Notes: a model not told the origin generated them from the sequence alone. A stretch of 64,000 bases of DNA from Haloarcula amylolytica JCM 13557 (GCF_000336615.1 NZ_AOLW01000047.1:103701-167700); one strand, 5' to 3'; shown: positions 25,212 through 34,304, numbered from the stretch's first letter. Numbers and translations are program-made.

Positions 25212-27665
25212 TCAGCTATCGCCGAACACGAGTTCGAGCAGTTTTCGCTCGCTGACGCGGAGATGGCGGTTGACCGTCGGCTGTGACACGTCCAGGCTGA
25301 CCGCGATTTCCTGGCCGGTCGTCTCTCGAGGCCAGTCGAAGAAGCCACTCAGATACGCCGTCTGGAGTACTTCGAGCTGTCTGTCGGTGAGTTGCTCCTC
25401 CAGCGCCGACCGGACTGTACTGTCTCGCTGGCCATTGGACTGTGTGCCGTCACGGCGCGCGATCAGTTTGACGTCCGCGTAGCGCTCGCCGAGTTGTTCG
25501 ACGAACTGGCGGACATCAGTTTCGCCCGAGACGACAACCGTCACCGTGAGTCCGCCCGTCGACGTTCGGATCGTTTTCAACCGCCCGCCCTGCTCCAGTA
25601 GCGTCTCCGCGACAGTCTGGCCGGTCACGACAACCTCATAGAGCCCGTCCAGTTGGTCGGTCGAAATCGCTCGTGCGGTGTCGACACGAGCCATCGACAG
25701 CATCTCCTCCTCGACGACAGCCGGGTCGCAGTCCGAGATAGCGAGGAAGAGACGGATCGCGCCGTCGCTCCGCTGGACGGCCCCCTCACAGATGACCGGG
25801 ACACCGACTCGATCCGAGAGGTGGGTCAGGAACGACTGCGGGGCTGACAGTGAGAGTTCGAGTTCGACGGTGCCGTCACCGGCCCGGCGCTGCCGGGACT
25901 CGACCTCCCGTATCGCGTTCGCGATGGTCTCACCGAGTTCGGCAAACACCTCCTGCAGCATCTCGTCGAACCCGTCTTCTTGCTCGGCGTACACCGTCAG
26001 GACACCGTAGACGAAGTCGTCGTATTCGAGCGGGATGCTGAGCGCCGATTGGAACTCGCGAGAGAGCGCCTCCGTCCGCCAGTGGTCGCCCCGGAGGTTG
26101 TCAGCCACCGACGGGACGATAGTCATCGCTTCGGACTGTGCAGTCTGGACGGCCGGCGGCCCGCCCTCGCGCTCCAGCGACAGCGAGATGGCGTCCAGAT
26201 AGCTGGCGGTGTCGCCCGCCCACGCTCTGGGGACGAGTTCCGTCGCGTCCTGTCGGCCGATCCAGGCGAAAGAGAACCACTGGGATTCGGCCAACTGGTC
26301 ACACACTGCCTGCTCGATCTCCTCGGTGGTCTCCGCTTCGACGAGCACCTGATCGATCCGTCGGATGATCGCGTTGACCTGCTTGAGCCGTCGCAGCTCG
26401 CGGTTCTGTTCGCGGCGCTCGGCCTCGCGTTCGCGGAGCGTCGTCTCGCGGTCGACGCGCGCGAGCGCGGCTTCCGCGCTGGCGGCGAGCAGATCCACCA
26501 TCTCTCGGGTCCTGGCGTCGCTGTGTTGCTCGCCCAGTTCGATGTAGAACACGCCGTGGTCTTCGAGCGGGAGGCAGAGCCGCTTCGCGTCCGCCGTGAC
26601 CGGTCCCGCACCGAGATCGATGCGTTCGCCGGGGGCGACCTCGACGGCGCTGTCCTGCACGAACACGTCCCACACTGTGCTCTGCCCCGGCCCGACCGAC
26701 GCGCTTCGGTCCGCTTCGGCGCCGCCGACACTGCGAAGGGTGTTGTCGCTTCGGTCGAACAGATAGATCTCCACGTCGGGGAGTTCCAGCACGTCGACGG
26801 CCGTGTCGAGTATCTGTTCGGCCACGGCTGTCTTGGTTTCCGTGTGCAGCAGTTTTCTGGTCGACTCGTGCAGCGCCGCGAGCGTCTCCTCGAACCGCTT
26901 CCGGTCCGAGATGTCCCGAACGACGCCGACCTGCCGATAGCTTCCGTCTTCGCGGTCGTACGTCGTGAACTTGGTCTCTATCGGGAGCGTGTCCCCGTCA
27001 GCGGTTCTGAGGTCCGTCGTCAGCGTCCCGACGTCGCGCTCGCCCTCGATGAACTGCCGGGACATCTCCGCGGCCTCCTCGATAACGGATTCGTCCGCCA
27101 GTAGCGTCGCGTTCGACCCGACCAACGTGTCCTTGTCGTAGCCGGTCATCGACTCGACGGCGCTGTTGACCGTCTGCATCGTGAACCCCTCGTCGAGCGT
27201 GTAGATGCCGTCCTCGATGGTCTCGACGATGCGCTCGTACTGTTCGAGCATCTCCGTCCGCTCGTGGCGCTCGGTGATGTCGTGGACGATACCCAGGTAC
27301 AGTTCCTCGCCGTCCCACTGCTGGGGTTCGAAGGCGATTTCGACCCACCGTTCCGTGTCGCTGGCGGAACACGACGACGTCAGCGGTGTTCCTGGCGACG
27401 GACTGCAGTGGGTTCCGAGGTCAACGTCACGCAGATCCGGGAAGAACTCGGCTATCGGACGCCCGAACACGTCCGACGGGTCGGAGTCGAGGAGGTCACA
27501 GAGGTGATCGTTCCCGGTCCGTATCTCCCCGTCCGCGGCGGTGACGACCACTGGCTCGGGCATTCGCGCGGCGAGAGTCTCCAACAGCACAGGGGGAGAC
27601 TGCTGTGCCGGTGTGTCGCGTGCCGCTTGTTCGTTCTCGTCCGTTCCACCGACCGGCTTCTCCAT
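25212..27665 (-). CDS. Bat-type PAS/GAF sensor with HTH_10 DNA-binding domain
   Basis: An 817-residue one-component regulator. Domain order: a PAS domain (about 28-130, ending LYLGIVHDITERHER), a second PAS (about 140-255, closing VGVVRDISDRKRFEE), two GAF domains (about 260-420 and 445-600), the Bat-specific domain (about 605-740), and a C-terminal HTH_10 (LTDRQLEVLQTAYLSGFFDW then VSQPTVNRHLRVSERKL). This is the architecture of the bacterio-opsin activator family, which senses redox, oxygen or light and activates target promoters directly. The targets of this copy are unknown. The start is ATG 27665. Confidence 0.92.
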   Translation of the reverse strand: MEKPVGGTDENEQAARDTPAQQSPPVLLETLAARMPEPVVVTAADGEIRTGNDHLCDLLDSDPSDVFGRPIAEFFPDLRDVDLGTHCSPSPGTPLTSSCSASDTERWVEIAFEPQQWDGEELYLGIVHDITERHERTEMLEQYERIVETIEDGIYTLDEGFTMQTVNSAVESMTGYDKDTLVGSNATLLADESVIEEAAEMSRQFIEGERDVGTLTTDLRTADGDTLPIETKFTTYDREDGSYRQVGVVRDISDRKRFEETLAALHESTRKLLHTETKTAVAEQILDTAVDVLELPDVEIYLFDRSDNTLRSVGGAEADRSASVGPGQSTVWDVFVQDSAVEVAPGERIDLGAGPVTADAKRLCLPLEDHGVFYIELGEQHSDARTREMVDLLAASAEAALARVDRETTLREREAERREQNRELRRLKQVNAIIRRIDQVLVEAETTEEIEQAVCDQLAESQWFSFAWIGRQDATELVPRAWAGDTASYLDAISLSLEREGGPPAVQTAQSEAMTIVPSVADNLRGDHWRTEALSREFQSALSIPLEYDDFVYGVLTVYAEQEDGFDEMLQEVFAELGETIANAIREVESRQRRAGDGTVELELSLSAPQSFLTHLSDRVGVPVICEGAVQRSDGAIRLFLAISDCDPAVVEEEMLSMARVDTARAISTDQLDGLYEVVVTGQTVAETLLEQGGRLKTIRTSTGGLTVTVVVSGETDVRQFVEQLGERYADVKLIARRDGTQSNGQRDSTVRSALEEQLTDRQLEVLQTAYLSGFFDWPRETTGQEIAVSLDVSQPTVNRHLRVSERKLLELVFGDS

Positions 27666-27755
27666 ACCGTTTCACGGCACTTGCCATGGGAAAGGTTGCT
27701 TTCAGTATACGTACCAGAATATGCTGACTATGCATCTGTTAGGTCCGGATACGAT

Positions 27756-28430
27756 TCAGTCGCTCCCGCTGTGTCGGCCAGCGATCCGAACCACGTCTTC
27801 GAGGCCGGACACGTCGTGGTCCGGCGTCACGTCGAGTCGGGTGTCGGTCCGATGCGGACGACGGATGAACGCCGAGTCGATTCCGGCCCGGTGTGCCGCC
27901 TCGATGTCGGATTCGTTGTCCCCGACGAACAGGGCGTCACTGACACCGAGGTCCGCCATCGCCCGCTCGATGTAGTACGGCCGGGGTTTCTTCCGGCGGA
28001 GGCTCTCGACTGTCGGCTCGCGCGCCCAGACGGTGTCGAAGTAGTGACCGATATCGAAATGCTCGAACGCGAACGCCACGGTGTCCCGTTGATTCGACGA
28101 GACCACGCCCAGCGGACAGTCCAGTCGGTCGAGCATGGACACGTCGCCGTAGGGCTGTTTCTCGCCGGCCCGGATAAGCGCCCGCTGCACTGTAGTCAGT
28201 GCCTCGTCACGAGCCTGGAAGAACCGCTCGGGGTCGATATCGTACTGGGTACAGATGTCGGTGAGTTCGGGCACCGTCACGCCGATGCTCATGGCCTCGA
28301 CGTGGGCTGTCGACGGCGACAGCACGCCGAGTTCCTCGAAGGCCCGGCGCGCGCCGACGTAGTGTGCGTCCATGTCAGTCAGCGTCAGCAACACGCCGTC
28401 GTTGTCGAAAATGACCGATTCGTACCCCAT
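27756..28430 (-). CDS. HAD superfamily hydrolase
   Basis: A 224-residue HAD phosphatase. Motif I is VIFDNDGVLLTLTDMD, motif II VVSSNQRDT, motif III KKPRPYY and motif IV LFVGDNESDIEAAHRAG. The cap is helical, as in phosphoglycolate phosphatase relatives. The start is ATG 28430; an upstream TTG is not preferred. The substrate is not known. It lies 42 bases after the DUF151 gene stop and may be co-transcribed with it. Confidence 0.9.
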   Translation of the reverse strand: MGYESVIFDNDGVLLTLTDMDAHYVGARRAFEELGVLSPSTAHVEAMSIGVTVPELTDICTQYDIDPERFFQARDEALTTVQRALIRAGEKQPYGDVSMLDRLDCPLGVVSSNQRDTVAFAFEHFDIGHYFDTVWAREPTVESLRRKKPRPYYIERAMADLGVSDALFVGDNESDIEAAHRAGIDSAFIRRPHRTDTRLDVTPDHDVSGLEDVVRIAGRHSGSD

Positions 28431-28472
28431 CAACGGTATCAAGGGCGGCAGACGCAGAAATGTTTCGCGTTC

Positions 28473-28934
28473 TCACAGCCCGAGGTCCTCGCTGCCGCTC
28501 CCGCCTTGGTCGAACTGTTCCGGCGGTCGCCCGGCCTCGTCGATAACATCGTCCGTTACGACGACCGGACAATCCACCCGGAGGGCAATCGCGACGGCAT
28601 CAGAGGGGCGGGCGTCGAACACCATGTCCTTGCGCCGGTCGTCGGTGTACTGCTCGGCGTCAATTTTCCCGTAAAAAGTCCCGTCGGCCAGATCGTCGAT
28701 ACGGACCCGGTCGATGGCGCCCCCGAACTCCGTCACCATCTCGACCAGCAGATCGTGGGTGAGCGGGCGCTCGAAGGGCTCGCCGGCCATCGCCAGTTGC
28801 ATCGACTGGGCCTGGTCCTTGCTGACGAAGATGGGGACAATCTCTTCGCGCGCACGGAGCAGGACGACCGGCGTGCCACTCCCTTCTTCGCTGACGCCGA
28901 CGCCGACCCCTTCGACCGTGGCATCGTGTTCCAT
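28473..28934 (-). CDS. Bifunctional nuclease family (DUF151) protein
   Basis: A 153-residue DUF151 protein. The family core is VVLLRAREEIVPIFVSKDQA followed by FYGKI and FDARPSDAVAIALRVDCPVV. A plant member was described as a nuclease with both RNase and DNase activity, but the archaeal role is not established. The C-terminal tail is acidic and glycine-rich (FDQGGSGSEDLGL). The start is ATG 28934. Confidence 0.92.
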   Translation of the reverse strand: MEHDATVEGVGVGVSEEGSGTPVVLLRAREEIVPIFVSKDQAQSMQLAMAGEPFERPLTHDLLVEMVTEFGGAIDRVRIDDLADGTFYGKIDAEQYTDDRRKDMVFDARPSDAVAIALRVDCPVVVTDDVIDEAGRPPEQFDQGGSGSEDLGL

Positions 28935-29134
28935 GAACCAGTGTTGGGTTTGCGGGTATGAAAAGCTACCCCGGCGGCGGTTTCAGGGGTCTATCCTGTC
29001 CGCTATCATCTGGCCGACTCCGGCTCCGTCCTCGTCGATCTAACCGACTGCGCGACGCGCACGCCAGCCATCCCGCCCAGCAGACCAGACTCGACGCTGT
29101 GGGGCGTCGATTCCACCCTGAATCGGGATTAAAC

Positions 29135-29187
29135 CGAATTAAAACGGGAGATAGAGCATCCAATTCGGATAAATTCGACTTAATTCG
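29135..29187. promoter_or_regulatory. Phased AATTCG repeats with inverted CGAATTAA, candidate operator
   Basis: AATTCG occurs at 29162, 29172 and 29182, exactly ten bases apart, so on one face of the helix. An inverted copy CGAATTAA at 29135-29142 pairs perfectly with TTAATTCG at 29180-29187. The cluster ends about 65 bases before the start of the secreted acidic protein gene, just upstream of a TTCATATG element near 29207. The rest of the 317-base gap (28935-29251) shows no gene. Confidence 0.5.
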
Positions 29188-29251
29188 CCTTTTCGGCTTG
29201 CCCCCTTCATATGCCACTGGGACAGAGAGACGAGCGGAGGCAACGATCACA

Positions 29252-29797
29252 ATGAAACTCACTACGATTGCCGGCGGCCTGCTTGCCGTGCTCGTCATCA
29301 CGGGCTCGGCGGCGGCACTCCCCGGCGCAGCAGGCGCACAGGCCGATGACCACGCGGACAACGCACAGGCGGACAACGCCGCCGAGCAGGCAGCGAACGA
29401 AACAACGACCGCAGACGAGAACGAATCGGGCGGCGCTGCCGAGGCAGCTGACCGCCGCGGCCCGCCCGCTGACGCCGGCCAGGCAGGCGATCAGCGCGGC
29501 CCGCCGTCGGACCTCCCCGGACAGGTCCCTGACTTCGTCAGCGAGATTCACACGCTCATCGGGCAGAAGCAGGCCGGCGAACTCGCGGGCGACCTGGGCG
29601 CACAGATCAGCGACCTGACCCCCGGTGACGAGAGCGACGGGGCCGAGAACGAAACCGAATCCGCGTCCGAGGACGCTGATGCGGACGATGCTGGCGAGGA
29701 GTCCACTGACGACGCGGATGCAGACGAGGACACCGACGAGACGGACGCGGACGACGAACAGTCCACTGAGAACGAAAGCGACGACAGCGACGCGTAA
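29252..29797 (+). CDS. Secreted, highly acidic low-complexity protein
   Basis: A 181-residue protein with a clear N-terminal signal sequence: MKLTTIAGGLLAVLVITGSA, followed by an Ala/Gly-rich cleavage region. The mature part is dominated by Asp, Glu, Ala, Asn and Gln. It has a short central stretch with two repeats of RRGPP/QRGPP and a more ordered segment (LPGQVPDFVSEIHTLIGQKQ), then an Asp/Glu-rich tail. The tail may bind cations or simply stay hydrated in brine. No family is recognised. The start is ATG 29252; longer in-frame extension upstream lacks coding character. Confidence 0.8.
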   Translation: MKLTTIAGGLLAVLVITGSAAALPGAAGAQADDHADNAQADNAAEQAANETTTADENESGGAAEAADRRGPPADAGQAGDQRGPPSDLPGQVPDFVSEIHTLIGQKQAGELAGDLGAQISDLTPGDESDGAENETESASEDADADDAGEESTDDADADEDTDETDADDEQSTENESDDSDA

Positions 29798-29876
29798 TCC
29801 CCTCTGACCTGACGGCTCTTCCATCGACGATCGACCAAGCGCGGTTTTTTTGCTTGCTGAACTCCGAGTAAGAGGT

Positions 29877-30212
29877 ATGGATGACACCGCCGAGTCCAGC
29901 GTCCACGCCGACGACGGACCCCGTGACCGTACGACTGCAGACCTCCTTGCGGGTGACGAGGACTCGTCGGCGTCGGAACCGTCAGATGGGGTGAACCGGA
30001 AGCGAGCCCTCCTGTTCGTCTCGCCGTTTCTCGCTATCGGGCTGTTCGACCTGGCCCTGCTACTCGGCTGGGGCTTAGACCCGCTATGGGGGTTCATGAT
30101 TCTCCCGCCGATACTGTTCGTCTCAGTGCTCGGCTGGATTGCGTTCCGAACCGGGTTCGCGAGCGACCGGACCGGGGACCCAGCCACGACTGACGGGTCG
30201 CGGCGTCGGTAG
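29877..30212 (+). CDS. Small two-helix membrane protein
   Basis: A 111-residue protein with an acidic N-terminal arm of about 43 residues, two transmembrane helices (LLFVSPFLAIGLFDLALLLGW region and GFMILPPILFVSVLGWIAF) joined by a short turn, and a basic C-terminal tail (GSRRR). No enzyme motif is visible. The start is ATG 29877, 79 bases after the secreted protein gene. Family not recognised; it looks like a haloarchaeal conserved membrane protein. Confidence 0.72.
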   Translation: MDDTAESSVHADDGPRDRTTADLLAGDEDSSASEPSDGVNRKRALLFVSPFLAIGLFDLALLLGWGLDPLWGFMILPPILFVSVLGWIAFRTGFASDRTGDPATTDGSRRR

Positions 30213-30246
30213 AACACCGAGTGACTGCCCGCTCCGTTGCGGGTCC

Positions 30247-30483
30247 CTATTCTTCGAACAGGTCGTCGACGGCGGCCCGAGCGGCAAGGGCAGCGTCGTC
30301 CGCGACCTGTGCCTCGTCCTGCCGACTGTCGGGCGCGTTGACGTACACGTCGACATCTAAGACGCCGTCTTCGAAGGTGACAGTCACGTCGAGGTCCTCG
30401 ACCGCGCTGACATCGTATCGCGAGAAGACAACGTCTTCGGCTGCGGTCGAGGCTGTCTCGACGACCTCATCGTCTGTCGGCAT
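30247..30483 (-). CDS. DUF3194 family protein
   Basis: A 78-residue protein typical of the archaeal DUF3194 family, which is regularly encoded next to prefoldin beta. Visible blocks are EDVVFSRYDVSAVEDLDVTV and LDVDVYVNAPD. The start is ATG 30483, four bases after the pfdB stop, which fixes the operon arrangement. Function unknown; the conserved linkage suggests a chaperone- or translation-related task. Confidence 0.85.
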   Translation of the reverse strand: MPTDDEVVETASTAAEDVVFSRYDVSAVEDLDVTVTFEDGVLDVDVYVNAPDSRQDEAQVADDAALAARAAVDDLFEE

Positions 30484-30487
30484 CGCC

Positions 30488-30877
30488 TTATGCGCCGCCA
30501 GCGCCGGGGCCGCCGGCCGGACCCGCGCCACCTGCGCCGCCGAGCATCTGCTGGAGCTCGCTCTGGAGCTCTTCGAACTGCTCCTGCACGCGCTCTTCCT
30601 GCTTTTCGAGCGTCTCGACGCGGACTTCGAGGCTGTTGACCTTCTCTTCGAGGTCGTCCTGCGCCTCGTCGAACTCAGTCTTCACGAGGAGTTCGCCGAC
30701 CTCGCGGTACATGGTCGAGTCCTCGTCGATGTCGTCGAGCTCGTCCAGAGCCGTCTGGGACTCCTGGAGCTCTGTCTCGGCCTGCTGTTTCTGTGCGGCG
30801 ACCTGCTGTGCTGTCTGCTGAAGGTCCTGCAGTTCCTCGAGCTTCTCCTGTGCTTCAGGCGGAAGATTACCCTGCAT
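30488..30877 (-). CDS. pfdB: Prefoldin subunit beta
   Basis: A 129-residue prefoldin beta subunit, part of the hexameric co-chaperone that passes unfolded proteins to the thermosome. Two long coiled-coil helices (about 8-48 and 72-115) flank a beta-hairpin region ([20 protein letters not shown]). The C-terminal tail is a Gly/Ala-rich extension ([17 protein letters not shown]) common in haloarchaeal versions. The start is ATG 30877. It is followed directly by the DUF3194 gene. Confidence 0.95.
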
Positions 30878-31014
30878 ACCTCCAGAGTTGGGGGCCGCAC
30901 TGTTAAACCCACGCTTTCAAGTCCAGCAGCGGGACGGCAAGGGGCTGAGAGCACAGTCGTTCTGTCGAAAACCCGGCGTTAAAACACACGAACCCACTAT
31001 TCGCGGCAGTGAAC

Positions 31015-31524
31015 TCAGGCGACTTCTCCGACTGCCCGCTCCCGCAACTCTCCGGTCAGGTGCATCCCGTGTTGGTCGATCCGTCTGACGATCCGCTTCG
31101 CCTGGGTCGGTTTGAGGTACTTGTCCTCGATAGCGGCCCGGACCACGACGCCGAAACTGCTCGTCACTTCTGCCCCCAAGCCCTGCGCCATCCGGCGGAC
31201 CGTGCGATCTTCGGAGACGACGGCCACGGCGGAGCGGTCGTCGCTGTCGCGGTGGGCCAACACGCCGGCGAGTACCGTCACAGCGGCACCGAGGTCTTTC
31301 TCGCCCAGCAGGGACTCGGCCTGGTCGACGTGGGCCTCGTCGACGCCGGTGTCGATGCCGTTCTCGCGGTACTCGGTCAGGTTCGTCGCGGTCGGTTCGA
31401 CCTGGACCTCGTCGATGACGGGCTCCGGAATGACGATGTCGCCGTCGAACGCGTCCAGCAGCGACAGCTCCCCCACCTGCCCCAGCGAGTACAGCGACGT
31501 CGGCCCGACGTAGATGCGGGTCAT
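31015..31524 (-). CDS. PIN-domain (DUF3368-like) toxin-type protein
   Basis: A 169-residue PIN-like protein. It starts MTRIYVGPTSLYSLGQVGEL, where the usual first catalytic Asp (xVxDxSxL) is replaced by Gly7. Other acidic positions remain: IPEPVIDEVQVEP, SLLGEKDLGAAVTVLAG and VVSEDRTVRRMAQGLG. PIN toxins are RNases, so loss of the first Asp may weaken or abolish cleavage. Its ATG overlaps the TGA of the upstream UPF0175 gene (ATGA), the standard antitoxin-toxin coupling. Confidence 0.82.
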   Translation of the reverse strand: MTRIYVGPTSLYSLGQVGELSLLDAFDGDIVIPEPVIDEVQVEPTATNLTEYRENGIDTGVDEAHVDQAESLLGEKDLGAAVTVLAGVLAHRDSDDRSAVAVVSEDRTVRRMAQGLGAEVTSSFGVVVRAAIEDKYLKPTQAKRIVRRIDQHGMHLTGELRERAVGEVA

Positions 31525-31823
31525 AGCTCCGCGGCCGTGTCGGCGTCGAGCTCCAGATCGGACAGCTCGAGCTGCGTCGTCAGGTTTCGCTCGCGGGCCA
31601 CGTCGAGCCACTCGGCGATGGAGAGGTCCGCAAGCTGTGCGGCTTCGGCCGCCGACACGTCGCCGGACTGGTACTGCTCGACGGCGACGCGGAGCCGGAG
31701 CGTCTCCAGTCCCTCCCGCAGGGCCTTCCGAATCGTGGTCGACCGGTCCTCGGAGAGCAACTCGGCGACGTCGTCCAGTTCGTCTTTCTCTTCACTCGGG
31801 AGCCGCGCGCTGATTGTCGGCAT
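31521..31823 (-). CDS. UPF0175 family antitoxin
   Basis: A 100-residue protein with a ribbon-helix-helix-like N-terminus (MPTISARLPSEEKDELDDVA) and the UPF0175 core, ALREGLETLRLRVAVEQY followed by VSAAEAAQLADLSIAEWLD. UPF0175 proteins pair with DUF3368 PIN toxins. The start is placed at ATG 31823 because a TATA-like sequence lies about 27 bases upstream near 31850. ATG 31850 would add nine residues but overlap that promoter. Antitoxin binding to this promoter would give autoregulation. Confidence 0.82.
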   Translation of the reverse strand: MPTISARLPSEEKDELDDVAELLSEDRSTTIRKALREGLETLRLRVAVEQYQSGDVSAAEAAQLADLSIAEWLDVARERNLTTQLELSDLELDADTAAEL

Positions 31824-31981
31824 GTTTTCACAGTCATCTCGTGTAAACATACATCAAACTACGGGTCGGAGAACCGCCTGTCGGTCTCCTGAAACTCTGG
31901 GCGGAGAGAACGCCCACCAGCCTGTGAGGACGGAGCGGGCGACCACCAATCCTTAACGCCACCGGGTCCCACGGGGAGGCA

Positions 31982-32818
31982 ATGAGCGACGAAGCACACG
32001 CGTTCGTTCCCGGTCACATCACGGGCTTTTTTACGGTCGACCGGGGCGATGACCCCATCGAGACCGGCTCTCGCGGCGGCGGGCTGGCCCTGTCTGACGG
32101 CGTTTCTGTTACCGTCAGCCGCGGAGCTGAAACCGAAATAACGTTGAACGGCGAGGAAATCGAGGTGGAAGCCGTCGAGCGAGTGCTGGACGCGCTGCGA
32201 ACCACGGCGACTGTCACCGCCGAAACACCGCTCCCGCTCGGCTCGGGCTTCGGCGTCTCCGGCGCGCTGGCGCTTGGCACCGCACTGGCGGCCAATGCCG
32301 TCTTCGGCCACGGGCTCTCGTACAACGAACTGGTGACAATCGCCCACGGTGCGGAGGTCCAGGCCGGCTCCGGGCTCGGCGACGTTGTCGCGCAGGCCCG
32401 CGGCGGCGTCCCGCTCCGGCTCGAACCCGGCGGGCCGCAGTTCAACTACCTCGATGCCATTCCGGCCCGCAGCCGCGTCGAGTACGTCACGCTCGGGGAG
32501 CTATCGACGGCGGATGTCGTCGGCGGTGACACGGACATCCTGACAGCTGCCGGCGAGCGCGCGCTCTCTACCGTCGTCAAGGAGCCGAAACTGTCGACGT
32601 TTATCCAGGCCTCCCGGCAGTTCTCCCGTGAAGCGGAGCTGCTGACGCCGGCGGTGAAAAGCGTCATCGACGACGTGGCCGAAGCCGGCGGGGACGCCGC
32701 GATGGCGATGCTCGGAGAGACGGTGTTCGCGCTGGGGACCGGCCTCACCGACGCGGGCTACGATGCGACCGTCGCCGCTATCTATCCGCCCGGTGCGACC
32801 ATCGAAGACGAGGGCTGA
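31982..32818 (+). CDS. Pantoate kinase
   Basis: A 278-residue GHMP kinase of the archaeal pantoate kinase type, which phosphorylates pantoate in the archaeal coenzyme A pathway together with phosphopantothenate synthetase. The ATP loop is TPLPLGSGFGVSGALALGTA, and AEVQAGSGLGDVVAQARGG is the family's second conserved block. The N-terminus HAFVPGHITGFF is also typical. The start is ATG 31982. The partner synthetase is not in the window. Confidence 0.92.
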   Translation: MSDEAHAFVPGHITGFFTVDRGDDPIETGSRGGGLALSDGVSVTVSRGAETEITLNGEEIEVEAVERVLDALRTTATVTAETPLPLGSGFGVSGALALGTALAANAVFGHGLSYNELVTIAHGAEVQAGSGLGDVVAQARGGVPLRLEPGGPQFNYLDAIPARSRVEYVTLGELSTADVVGGDTDILTAAGERALSTVVKEPKLSTFIQASRQFSREAELLTPAVKSVIDDVAEAGGDAAMAMLGETVFALGTGLTDAGYDATVAAIYPPGATIEDEG

Positions 32819-32878
32819 CCACACGTCGCAAAACCACCGAACCGGCTTCCTTATCAGCGCGCAGCCGTAGCCACAGCT

Positions 32879-33607
32879 ATGGACTGTCGGCAGTGTGCCA
32901 CGCCGCTCGACCGACCGGGCGACTACTGCCTGGTCTGTCACACTGCCAACACCGACGCCGTCGTCCTCGAACTCGACCGCGAGCGGGCGACGGTGACATC
33001 GCTGCTGGACGGGTCGATTGTGGGCCAGCGAACGGTGACGACGACGCCGGAGGGCGAGGGGAGCGACGAAACGGTCGTCGTCGAGCTCCGCAACTTCGCC
33101 GGCCTCGTCGCGGACGAGGTGCGACGGAAACGACCGGAGGAGGTGTACGTCACGGGCGACCGTGACGTCATCGCCGCCGTCCGCCCGCAACTGCACTACG
33201 AGTTCTTCCGCGTCGAGGGCGACGATCCGGTTCAGCGGGTCATCGACCGCCAGGGCGAGCCCGCGCTGGAAGTGGTCGACGCCGCGCCCTCGGAGAAACT
33301 CGGCGGGAGCCACTCGACGCTCATCGGCGGCCGGTCGGGCCAGCGAGTCATCCAGACCGTCGCCGGCCACCCCCACGTCAAGAAGGTCATCCCCGGCCCT
33401 ATCGACGCCGGCGGCGCGAGCTCACCGACGGGCGTCCGAGCGAAGGCGACCCGCGCCGATGCTAACGGCAACGTCCGGGTGCTCATCCGCGACGGCTCCA
33501 GCGTGCAGGAGAACCGCGTCGTCACGACGGCCGGCGACCGCGAGCTCGGCGAGCACGTCCGGGCCGACCTGAACGAGGCGCTGCGAGAAGCTGAACTGCA
33601 AGAGTAG
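32879..33607 (+). CDS. DUF2103 family zinc-ribbon protein
   Basis: A 242-residue protein with an N-terminal zinc ribbon (CRQCATPLDRPGDYCLVC, residues 3-20) and a longer C-terminal region with GGSHSTLIGGRSGQRVIQTV and HPHVKKVIPGPIDAGG, typical of DUF2103. The family is archaeal and of unknown function. It begins 60 bases after pantoate kinase on the same strand and converges on a membrane protein gene. Confidence 0.85.
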   Translation: MDCRQCATPLDRPGDYCLVCHTANTDAVVLELDRERATVTSLLDGSIVGQRTVTTTPEGEGSDETVVVELRNFAGLVADEVRRKRPEEVYVTGDRDVIAAVRPQLHYEFFRVEGDDPVQRVIDRQGEPALEVVDAAPSEKLGGSHSTLIGGRSGQRVIQTVAGHPHVKKVIPGPIDAGGASSPTGVRAKATRADANGNVRVLIRDGSSVQENRVVTTAGDRELGEHVRADLNEALREAELQE

Positions 33608-33624
33608 TGCTTGTGGTACTCTAT

Positions 33625-34269
33625 TCACGCCACGACAACGCCGACAACGAGCACAGCGGCTACCGCGGCACCAACGACACCAGTCCGGTGAACAGCCGGT
33701 AACGCCGTCCGCACGTCGAGTATCATCGGACCTGCATGGAGCGCAGCGAGCGCCAGATAGCCGGTCGGGGCGACCAGCGGAAACGCGACGGCCCCGATAG
33801 TCAGCAGACAGAGGCCGACGACGCCCGCTCCGAGGTAGCCGCGGCCGCGCACGGGCTGACCGGCTCCTTCGAGGACGCCGCCGGTCCAGCAGTAGCCGAT
33901 GGCCGTCGCGCCGACCCACGCGTGCCAGAATGCCAGTTGTTCGGGGACGACACTGAGGAGGCCGCCGACCGTCAGCGCCATCGCAGTGGTGTTGACCGTT
34001 CCCCAGGCGAGCATCGCGTCGGAGAAGCGGACCGAGTCCGGTGCGTGCAGGACCGTCAGGCCGACGAAGCCGCCGATCAAGACGACCCACAGCACCGTTG
34101 CGAGCAGCTGGCCGTTGGCGTGGTCGAGCCAGGTGAGCGCCTGGGTGCCGCCCCAGCCGAGCAGTCCGGCTGCTGCGCCCGAGAGCAAGAACTCCGAGGC
34201 CGTAAGCCGCCCGCTCGTGGCCGGTGCGACCCGCTGGAGGCGACTTCGGAGCCCGTCGAACGCTGCCAT
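33625..34269 (-). CDS. Multi-pass membrane protein of unknown function
   Basis: A 214-residue protein with an N-terminal soluble segment (about 25 residues) followed by about six transmembrane helices, rich in Gly, Ala, Leu and Val. Recognisable polar loops include SVVPEQLAFWHAW and GGVLEGAGQPVRGRGYLGA. No transporter or enzyme signature is seen. The start is ATG 34269. It is probably conserved in haloarchaea, but I cannot name the family. The next gene on the same strand is another small membrane protein. Confidence 0.75.
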   Translation of the reverse strand: MAAFDGLRSRLQRVAPATSGRLTASEFLLSGAAAGLLGWGGTQALTWLDHANGQLLATVLWVVLIGGFVGLTVLHAPDSVRFSDAMLAWGTVNTTAMALTVGGLLSVVPEQLAFWHAWVGATAIGYCWTGGVLEGAGQPVRGRGYLGAGVVGLCLLTIGAVAFPLVAPTGYLALAALHAGPMILDVRTALPAVHRTGVVGAAVAAVLVVGVVVA

Positions 34270-34304
34270 CGACCGACGGTTTGCCCGCCTCCCTCTTGAG
34301 TTCT

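Noticed and set aside
28958..29251. N-terminal extension of the secreted acidic protein
   Set aside because: Arg/Pro-rich, runs through the phased operator-like repeats, and would bury the obvious signal peptide.
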